Source: UBA4744 sp035282865
GTDB taxonomy: Bacteria > Actinomycetota > Acidimicrobiia > Spongiisociales > UBA4744
Assembly: GCA_035282865.1 (NCBI GenBank)
Contig: DATEVB010000117.1
Coordinates: forward strand, 1-5,652
DNA length: 5,652 nucleotides
Reading direction: 5' to 3'
The position numbers were made by a program, and so were the translations under genes. The notes beneath the pieces were generated by a model that was given only the letters and a program-made list of their open reading frames with translations, had not been told where the DNA came from and did no database searches. This document shows, piece after piece, positions 1 to 4,409 of this stretch (its first letter is position 1; each line of letters opens with the position of its first letter).

Positions 1-743
1 GCTGGGAACGTGCCGCACCACTGGTAGACCCGCCGATGGAGCTCTTCACCGTTCCGTTTGAGAACCTCCATTTGCCCGGCTACCTCATCAAACCGCCGGG
101 GGTGCAAAACCCGCCACTGGTGCTCCTCGTGCCGGGTGGGGACTCCACCAAGGAGGAGTTGTACGACTTTGCCCGCCACATCGTTGCTCGGGGTATGGCG
201 GCAGCCGCTTTCGACGGTCCCGGCCAGGGCTTTGTCTCGACCGTGGCCAAGATCAGACCCGACTTCGAGGTCCCCATCCGTGCGGTGGTCGACCACCTGC
301 TCCACCGCCACGACCTGGACGGGGATCGGCTGGCGGTCGGCGGAATCTCCTACGGCGGGCTGTTCGCATGCCGGGCCGCTGCCTTCGACGAGCGGGTCAA
401 GGCGGTGGTATCCGTTTCGAGCTGGTATACGCCGGCCGGCCGGTACGCGAGCATCGACCGGGTTTCGCAAGTTGCCCTCCACCAGTACATGGGCGAAGAT
501 CCGGCCGCCGTGATGGACTCGATCACCATGGCCGGCGCGGCCGAGCGCATCACGGTCCCCTTACTGCAGGTGTACGGTGGGCTGGACAAGGCTTCCCAAC
601 CCGAGCACGCCTACCGGGTCGAGACGGAGGTGCGGGGCCCGACCACCACGATGGTATTCGAAGACGGCGTCCATGTGTGCAACAACCTGCACCATATCGT
701 GCGCCCGTTGATCGGGGATTGGCTGGCGGCCCAGATGTTCTGA
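1..743 (+). CDS. Alpha/beta hydrolase, FrsA / 2,6-dihydroxypseudooxynicotine hydrolase-like, 5' partial
   Basis: This is the C-terminal catalytic part of an alpha/beta hydrolase. The frame is open to the left edge, and the 11 codons before the first ATG (position 36) read WERAAPLVDPP. That segment resembles the conserved linker leading into the hydrolase core in the FrsA / 2,6-dihydroxypseudooxynicotine hydrolase group, so the ATG at 36 is probably internal; no purine-rich ribosome binding site precedes it. Counting from that Met, the nucleophile elbow is GISYGG with Ser105, the acid is probably Asp184 (YGGLDK), and the base His213 (GVHVCNN). Family members are usually about 350-400 residues with an N-terminal helical region, so roughly a third is missing to the left. 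Known relatives hydrolyse C-C bonds in diketone-like substrates or act as esterases. The reaction here is unknown. The neighbouring decarboxylase-like and dehydrogenase genes suggest a catabolic role. Confidence 0.85.
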   Translation, partial: WERAAPLVDPPMELFTVPFENLHLPGYLIKPPGVQNPPLVLLVPGGDSTKEELYDFARHIVARGMAAAAFDGPGQGFVSTVAKIRPDFEVPIRAVVDHLLHRHDLDGDRLAVGGISYGGLFACRAAAFDERVKAVVSVSSWYTPAGRYASIDRVSQVALHQYMGEDPAAVMDSITMAGAAERITVPLLQVYGGLDKASQPEHAYRVETEVRGPTTTMVFEDGVHVCNNLHHIVRPLIGDWLAAQMF

Positions 744-797
744 CCGGCCCGGGGGCGATCACCCGCTACGGCGTGCAGCTCCCGACTCGCTTCCGGA

Positions 798-819
798 CCG
801 GCCGATGATCACGGGCCGG
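798..819 (+). terminator. Possible terminator hairpin after the hydrolase gene
   Basis: Perfect 6-bp GC arms CCGGCC (798-803) and GGCCGG (814-819) flank a 10-base loop. The hairpin lies 54 bases after the hydrolase stop. There is no T-run after it, so intrinsic termination is doubtful; it may be a chance GC-rich hairpin. Confidence 0.25.
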
Positions 820-840
820 CAGGAGGTGTGGCGCTCGACG

Positions 841-856
841 GACGTGAACTCACGTC
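841..856 (-). terminator. Possible terminator hairpin after the cupin gene
   Basis: Perfect 6-bp arms GACGTG (841-846) and CACGTC (851-856) flank a 4-base loop. On the minus strand the hairpin begins 14 bases after the cupin stop codon, a typical terminator position. No T-run follows, so it would be weak or need a factor. CACGTC-type palindromes can also be protein-binding sites. Confidence 0.3.
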
Positions 857-870
857 ACCCGTTCCCAAGT

Positions 871-1245
871 TCACCGGTCGTCCTCGACAACCCACACTGT
901 CTCTCGCGGCTGGGGAACCCACAGCTCGTAGAAGGAGAACACGTCGTCGCTCCGGTTCTCGAACCAGTGCACCTCGCCCTCGTCGGCCAGGGCGACGTCA
1001 CCACTATGCAACTCGTAGGCACGGTCGTCCAGGTGGAAGATCCCCGTGCCGGCATCCACGAAGAAGAAATGTCGTGCGCCCACGTGGTGGTGAGCGGCGG
1101 CCGTGTCACCGGGGTGATAGGTGATGTGATCGGCCTTGAGGTCGGTGTTACCGAACAATTCCTCGGTCACGAGGTCGACCCGATCCCTGCCGTCCCTAGT
1201 CGAACGGATCTTGGGAAGATCTTGGTATCGGATCACCGACGGCAT
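871..1245 (-). CDS. Small single-domain cupin protein
   Basis: This encodes a 124-residue single-domain cupin, a beta-barrel that usually binds a metal. Numbering from the Met at 1245, motif 1 is recognisable at 46-69: Gly46, five residues, then His52-x-His54. The usual Glu is replaced by the Arg58-His59 region, so His59 might serve as a ligand. Motif 2 fits well: Gly82, five residues, Asp88 in place of Pro, Gly90, His93 and Asn97. The frame is open to an ATG at 1305. The later Met (MPSVIRYQDL) is preferred because the extra 20 residues look unlike a cupin and would overlap the start region of the divergent amidohydrolase gene. Its ribosome binding site is not strong: GGGAG lies about 15 bases upstream. 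Small cupins of this type can be isomerases, dioxygenases, decarboxylases or ligand-binding proteins. Divergence from the decarboxylase-like gene suggests the same pathway, but the role is unassigned. Confidence 0.85.
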   Translation of the reverse strand: MPSVIRYQDLPKIRSTRDGRDRVDLVTEELFGNTDLKADHITYHPGDTAAAHHHVGARHFFFVDAGTGIFHLDDRAYELHSGDVALADEGEVHWFENRSDDVFSFYELWVPQPRETVWVVEDDR

Positions 1246-1310
1246 CGCCCGGAAGTTACACTCCCACCACGTCACCTGGCAAATGATTGCGAAACGGAGG
1301 CCCATCCACC
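1246..1310. promoter_or_regulatory. Divergent promoter/leader region between cupin and amidohydrolase
   Basis: This 65-bp spacer should hold start signals for both divergent genes. On the plus strand GGAGG (1296-1300) sits 10 bases before the ATG at 1311. An imperfect dyad GCAA-ATGA-TTGC (1279-1290) is the only operator-like element, and its 4-base arms are weak. On the minus strand TTGCCA followed 16 bases later by TGTAAC is a poor sigma-70-like pair. No promoter is convincing, and the main one for either gene may lie inside the other gene. The regulatory role is inferred from gene arrangement. Confidence 0.4.
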
Positions 1311-2318
1311 ATGGTCTACGACGTGCACGCCCATTGCATCCCTGCCGATGCCATCCGCTGGATGGAACGTCACGGCCCGGAAGTGGGAATCGAGGTGGGT
1401 TCGACCGACTCCGGCAAGGACTCCGGCAAGATAGTCGTGCTCGACGGCCGTTATCGGACCGCGCCCCTTCGCATCGACCTCACGGACCGGGCGGCGCGCA
1501 TCGAGACCATGGATCGCACGGGGGTAGATGTCCAGATCCTGGCCAGCTGGATCGACCTCACCGGGTACCAGCTCGACCGGGCCGGCGGGATCTGCTGGTC
1601 GCGGGCACTCAACGAGGCGATCGCGGCGGAAGCGGCCCAGGCGCCGGACCGCTTACTGGCGCTGGGCTCCGTTCCGCTCCAGGATCCGTCCGTTGCTGCC
1701 GAAGAGCTGCACAGGGCTATGTCCGACCTCGGGATGGTCGGGGTGGAGATCGCCACCACGGTCGATGGCCAGGCCCTTGATCTGGCAGGGCTCGACGAGT
1801 TCTGGGCGGCCGCCGAGGAGCTCGGAGCGTTCGTCCTCCTGCACCCGATGGCCCCATTGCCCGGAGTCGACCTCGCCCGGTACTTCATGGACAACATCGT
1901 GGGACGCCCGGCAGAGTCCACCGTCGCGTTCGCCGGGGTGCTCTTCTCCGGCGTGTTCGAACGCTTCCCCGCTCTCACGATGTGTGTGGTCCACGGTGGC
2001 GGGTTCGTGCCGTTCCAGATCGGGAGGATGACCCAGGGGTACCGTCAGAAGCCGGGTTTGGTCGGGAAGCATCTCTCGAGGGAGCCAATCGACTATCTGC
2101 GTAGGAACGTCTACGTGGACACCGTACTCAACGAACCCGCTTCCCTCCGATTCCTCGTGGACCTGCTGGGCGCCGAGCGGATCCTGGTCGGGACCGACTA
2201 TCCCTTTGAGATGGGAGACCTCGACCCGGTGGGGTTCGTCCGTTCCGCCGGCCTGTCCGAGCCCGACGTTGAGGCCATCCTCTCCGGGAACGCCGCCCGG
2301 ATCTTCGGTACCGGATGA
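1311..2318 (+). CDS. Amidohydrolase family protein, ACMSD-like decarboxylase
   Basis: This is a 335-residue TIM-barrel metal-dependent amidohydrolase of the amidohydrolase-2 group, which includes aminocarboxymuconate-semialdehyde decarboxylase (ACMSD), gamma-resorcylate decarboxylase and 5-carboxyvanillate decarboxylase. These are cytoplasmic, mostly Zn- or Mn-dependent non-oxidative decarboxylases. Expected residues are visible: His6 and His8 in DVHAH after strand 1, His178 (LLHP), His228 (VHGGG) and Asp296 (GTDYPF). Length and spacing match bacterial ACMSD closely. Arg49 and Arg239 (IGRM) align with positions that hold the substrate carboxylate in ACMSD. The ATG at 1311 is chosen because MVYDVHAH is the normal family N-terminus and GGAGG lies 10 bases upstream; a TTG at 1287 would add eight unrelated residues. 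No kynurenine-pathway genes are visible, so genuine ACMSD activity is unproven. The substrate is probably a carboxylated ring-cleavage or phenolic compound. The acyl-CoA dehydrogenase gene follows after 61 bp, suggesting one transcript. Confidence 0.9.
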   Translation: MVYDVHAHCIPADAIRWMERHGPEVGIEVGSTDSGKDSGKIVVLDGRYRTAPLRIDLTDRAARIETMDRTGVDVQILASWIDLTGYQLDRAGGICWSRALNEAIAAEAAQAPDRLLALGSVPLQDPSVAAEELHRAMSDLGMVGVEIATTVDGQALDLAGLDEFWAAAEELGAFVLLHPMAPLPGVDLARYFMDNIVGRPAESTVAFAGVLFSGVFERFPALTMCVVHGGGFVPFQIGRMTQGYRQKPGLVGKHLSREPIDYLRRNVYVDTVLNEPASLRFLVDLLGAERILVGTDYPFEMGDLDPVGFVRSAGLSEPDVEAILSGNAARIFGTG

Positions 2319-2321
2319 AGT

Positions 2322-2355
2322 TGGCCGCCCTGGCCGCTTGGCCGGTCTCTATAGT
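2322..2355 (+). promoter_or_regulatory. TGGCCG triplet and possible -10 box before the dehydrogenase gene
   Basis: TGGCCG occurs three times at 2322, 2331 and 2339 (steps of 9 and 8 bases). It is followed by TATAGT at 2350-2355, a 5-of-6 match to a sigma-70 -10 box that stands out in this GC-rich stretch. The box lies 24 bases before the proposed TTG start. No good -35 hexamer is found at 16-18 bases, so this may be chance or an activated internal promoter. Confidence 0.25.
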
Positions 2356-2379
2356 TGCGCGACGAAGTTTGGGGATCAC

Positions 2380-3666
2380 TTGGAATCGAGATACGGCGAA
2401 CTGACAGAGCAGCAACGAGACTTCCAGGCTGTATGCCGTAGGTTCGTTGACGAGAAGGTCATCCCCTTCGTGACGGCGAACATCGACCGGGAATGGGGCG
2501 CCCCTGCCCTCGAACGCTCTCCGCGGGAACTGCTGATCGAGGCCGACCGGATCGGGCTCAGGGACTTCGGCATCCCGCCCGAATTTGGAGGGATCGAAGT
2601 CGACACCCTGACGCAAGCGGTGATGATCGAAGAGTTGGGGCGGGGCGATCCCGGTTTCACCGTGTGCATCGGGCAGAACTGGAAGGTGACCAAAGAGTTC
2701 GCCCGTCATGCAAAGCCGGAACTACTCGACACATGGATGAGCACCTACCGGGATGATCCCACCTTTCTGTGGGCGCACTGCCTCACCGAGCCCCGTGGGG
2801 CATCCGACCGGGTCCTCCCTTACGACGCCCCCGAAGCGAGCATGCAAACGCGGGCCATCCAAGACGGCGACGAATGGGTGCTCAACGGGGTCAAGCACTA
2901 CGTCTCCAACGCCGGGGTTGCCAGCGCCTTCATCGTATTCGCCAATACCAACCCGGCCGCCGGCGTTCGGGACGGAGTGAGCAACTTCCTGGTCCCCGCC
3001 GGCACGGCCGGACTCTCCATCGGCCGATTCAACGAGAAGATCGGCCAGCGTTACAACGTCAACGCCGAGATCGTCCTCCAGGACTGCCGGCTGCCCGCAA
3101 GCCACCTGCTGGTGCGCGACATTGCCCTCAGGAAGAACGCCGCCTACATGCTGCAAGGCCGGGTGTTGAACGCCGCTCGCGCCCTCGGGGTGATGCAAGC
3201 CGCCTGCGAGAAGGCGATCGGTTTCGCCCACGATACCTTCCAGGGGGGCAAGCTGATCATCAAGCACCAGGTGGTGGCAGCACGCCTCGCCGATCTGGTC
3301 ACTCAGGTCGAGACGGCTCGCTCGCTCGTCTATCGGGCGGCCCGGGCGGTCGATGCGGGTACCGACGATGCGCAGGCGCTGGCTTTGATGGCTAAGTTGC
3401 ATTGTTCCCAGGTCGTGCTGGATGTGACTCGCGGTGTGCTCGAACTCCACGCCGGATCCGGTGTGATGGTGGGCGACGGCGTCGAGAAGCACTTCCGGGA
3501 CGCAGCCGTTTTCCCCCATACCGACGGTACGGCCGACATCACTCGCTTCAAGATCGTCAAGGCACTCTTCCCGGACGCCGCCGGTATGTACGCCGGCCCC
3601 GACGCCGTATTCACTCCCGGCGGGACGGTCAAACCTGCCATCGTCCGATCACAACCCGGCCAATGA
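2380..3666 (+). CDS. Acyl-CoA dehydrogenase family flavoprotein
   Basis: This encodes a protein of about 428 residues with the full acyl-CoA dehydrogenase layout: helical N-terminal domain (about 6-120), beta middle domain (about 130-235) and helical C-terminal domain (about 250-400). Members use FAD to oxidise acyl-CoA thioesters at the alpha-beta bond and pass electrons to ETF. CLTEP-x-GASD (134-143) and VLNGVKHYVSNAG (167-179) are the middle-domain signatures. The frame is open from 2206, but the part before 2380 overlaps the amidohydrolase gene and has no family similarity, and no in-frame ATG precedes the conserved region. TTG at 2380 is chosen because GGGG lies five bases upstream. Two positions are odd. 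The C-terminal motif normally reading YEGT, with the catalytic Glu, is TDGT (Asp382). The RKTFG-type FAD-contact segment reads TFQGG without Arg. It may act on an unusual acyl-CoA or a different reaction; the substrate is unknown. Confidence 0.88.
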   Translation: MESRYGELTEQQRDFQAVCRRFVDEKVIPFVTANIDREWGAPALERSPRELLIEADRIGLRDFGIPPEFGGIEVDTLTQAVMIEELGRGDPGFTVCIGQNWKVTKEFARHAKPELLDTWMSTYRDDPTFLWAHCLTEPRGASDRVLPYDAPEASMQTRAIQDGDEWVLNGVKHYVSNAGVASAFIVFANTNPAAGVRDGVSNFLVPAGTAGLSIGRFNEKIGQRYNVNAEIVLQDCRLPASHLLVRDIALRKNAAYMLQGRVLNAARALGVMQAACEKAIGFAHDTFQGGKLIIKHQVVAARLADLVTQVETARSLVYRAARAVDAGTDDAQALALMAKLHCSQVVLDVTRGVLELHAGSGVMVGDGVEKHFRDAAVFPHTDGTADITRFKIVKALFPDAAGMYAGPDAVFTPGGTVKPAIVRSQPGQ

Positions 3667-3676
3667 AGGGTGAAGT

Positions 3677-3700
3677 CTCGCCGGGACACCGGTCCGGGAG
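3677..3700. terminator. Possible hairpin between convergent genes
   Basis: The 46-bp gap between the dehydrogenase and USP stop codons contains arms CTCGCCGGGAC (3677-3687) and GTCCGGGAG (3692-3700), which pair over nine positions if two single G bulges are allowed, around a 4-base loop. Its position between converging genes suits a shared terminator. There is no T-run on either side, so support is weak. Confidence 0.3.
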
Positions 3701-3712
3701 TCCGAATAGGAC

Positions 3713-4168
3713 TCAGATTGGCACGGCGACGACTGGAACGGGGGAACCAAGCAGCACGTCCTGGGTAACACTCCCAAGGATCAACTTGCCGACGCGGGAT
3801 CGATTGCGAACTCCGATGACTGCGTACTCGAAAGCTTCCCTTCTCAGGGTTTCCAGAATTTGAGCACCGGGTTCACCTTCGGCAGCAACCCGAACACGAT
3901 AGGCGCATCCCGGAGGATTCTGGTCTGAGATTCGCTCGATCTGCTCTCTCAAATCCTGAGTCCGTTCCCCGACGATCACATCGACATAGGCGCGCTCCTT
4001 GGGCAGGGAATCGCGGGATTCCGCAAGTACCCCTTCAGTCACGACGTGAAGCACCACCAACGGCGCTCCGAGGTGTACTGCCAGTTTCACCCCGACCTCG
4101 AGGACCACGTTGGATCCGGCGGTCATACCCGTTGCCAAGAGAATCGGTTTCGAGGTCGACAATGCCAT
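3713..4168 (-). CDS. Universal stress protein (UspA family)
   Basis: This is a 151-residue single-domain universal stress protein, a cytoplasmic Rossmann-like alpha/beta fold that usually forms dimers. Strand 1 is KPILLATG (7-14). The C-terminal nucleotide-loop pattern is GVRNRS...LILGSV (119-134), followed by the hydrophobic last strand VPVVAVP (144-150). The canonical ATP-binding pattern G-2x-G-9x-G-S/T is retained except that the second Gly is Asn122. The Asp normally ending strand 1 is Gly14. ATP binding may therefore be weakened or absent. An AGAAAGG element lies three bases upstream of the ATG, slightly close. The gene starts 88 bp after the small membrane protein gene on the same strand and may share the permease transcript. 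USPs next to transporters can regulate them, as TeaD does for the TeaABC TRAP transporter; such a role here is inference. Confidence 0.9.
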   Translation of the reverse strand: MALSTSKPILLATGMTAGSNVVLEVGVKLAVHLGAPLVVLHVVTEGVLAESRDSLPKERAYVDVIVGERTQDLREQIERISDQNPPGCAYRVRVAAEGEPGAQILETLRREAFEYAVIGVRNRSRVGKLILGSVTQDVLLGSPVPVVAVPI

Positions 4169-4256
4169 GCACCTTTCTCTATGTTTCCGAGACTACCGGG
4201 GCCCCGACGGATGGCCCTCCCCTGTCTATTCGAGCTGTGCCCGGTTCGGTGGCGGG
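4169..4256 (-). other. Spacer between small membrane protein and USP genes
   Basis: This 88-bp gap has one perfect 10-bp palindrome, CGGGGCCCCG (4197-4206), and the probable USP ribosome binding site at its end. No convincing promoter or terminator was seen. An ATG at 4260 overlapping the previous stop opens a 45-codon Arg-rich frame running into the USP gene; it is not called. Confidence 0.5.
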
Positions 4257-4409
4257 TCATTTTTCGCTCCACACTGTGGCCACGGCTAAGAGACCGAAGG
4301 TGACGAGGAGCGCAACCGTTGCGTTCGGGCCGTCGGCTTGGTAGAGGACGAGTGGCACGGCGAGTAGCCCGATCAGGATCCCGCCCCGGAACCATAGTGG
4401 TCGCTTCAT
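4257..4409 (-). CDS. 50-residue two-helix membrane protein coupled to the permease
   Basis: This short gene begins with an ATG at 4409-4407 that overlaps the permease stop as ATGA, so it is probably translated by coupling; a weak GGGTGG lies seven bases upstream. The product is 50 residues. A basic N-terminus (MKRPLWFR) is followed by a first hydrophobic segment at about 9-23 (GILIGLLAVPLVLY), a short polar turn QADGPN (24-29), a second hydrophobic segment at about 30-47 and the end SEK. This predicts a helical hairpin, with the positive N-terminus and the C-terminus likely cytoplasmic. I do not recognise a family. The coupling and membrane character suggest a small subunit or stabiliser of the permease, comparable in layout to small accessory proteins of some other solute transporters. 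That role is inference. The hydrophobic/polar pattern and the ATGA junction argue against a chance frame. Confidence 0.65.
   Translation of the reverse strand: MKRPLWFRGGILIGLLAVPLVLYQADGPNATVALLVTFGLLAVATVWSEK

Larger units (their letters stand above)
744..870. other. Intergenic spacer between convergent genes
   Basis: A 127-bp spacer separates the 3' ends of the hydrolase (+) and cupin (-) genes. It holds two small inverted repeats, listed separately, which could end transcription from each side. A strong Shine-Dalgarno-like AGGAGGTG lies at 821-828, but the frame after it is only an Arg-rich shadow antisense to the cupin. No convincing gene was found. Confidence 0.7.

Noticed and set aside
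828..1124. GTG frame behind a strong AGGAGGTG (821-828)
   Set aside because: The product is Arg/Pro-rich low-complexity and antisense to the well-supported cupin gene, so the Shine-Dalgarno match is probably chance.
1246..1305. N-terminal extension of the cupin to the ATG at 1305
   Set aside because: The extra 20 residues do not resemble a cupin N-terminus and would nearly abut the amidohydrolase start, removing almost all of the divergent spacer.
805..1434. 209-codon plus-strand frame across the cupin gene
   Set aside because: It is antisense to the cupin and runs into the amidohydrolase start; no family features.
2206..2379. N-terminal extension of the acyl-CoA dehydrogenase into the amidohydrolase gene
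   Set aside because: It is an out-of-frame shadow of conserved amidohydrolase sequence and shows no dehydrogenase similarity.
2315..2404. 29-codon frame starting in the amidohydrolase stop (ATGA) and ending just inside the dehydrogenase gene
   Set aside because: Its start overlaps neatly and it could in principle be a coupling leader, but the product has no clear character and the dehydrogenase has its own GGGG-TTG start signal.
2722..3519. 265-codon open frame on the minus strand
   Set aside because: It lies wholly antisense to the acyl-CoA dehydrogenase, has no recognisable domain, and is the long shadow expected in high-GC coding DNA.
4197..4206. Palindrome CGGGGCCCCG as an operator
   Set aside because: Ten-base GC palindromes are common at this base composition, and there is no second copy in the window.
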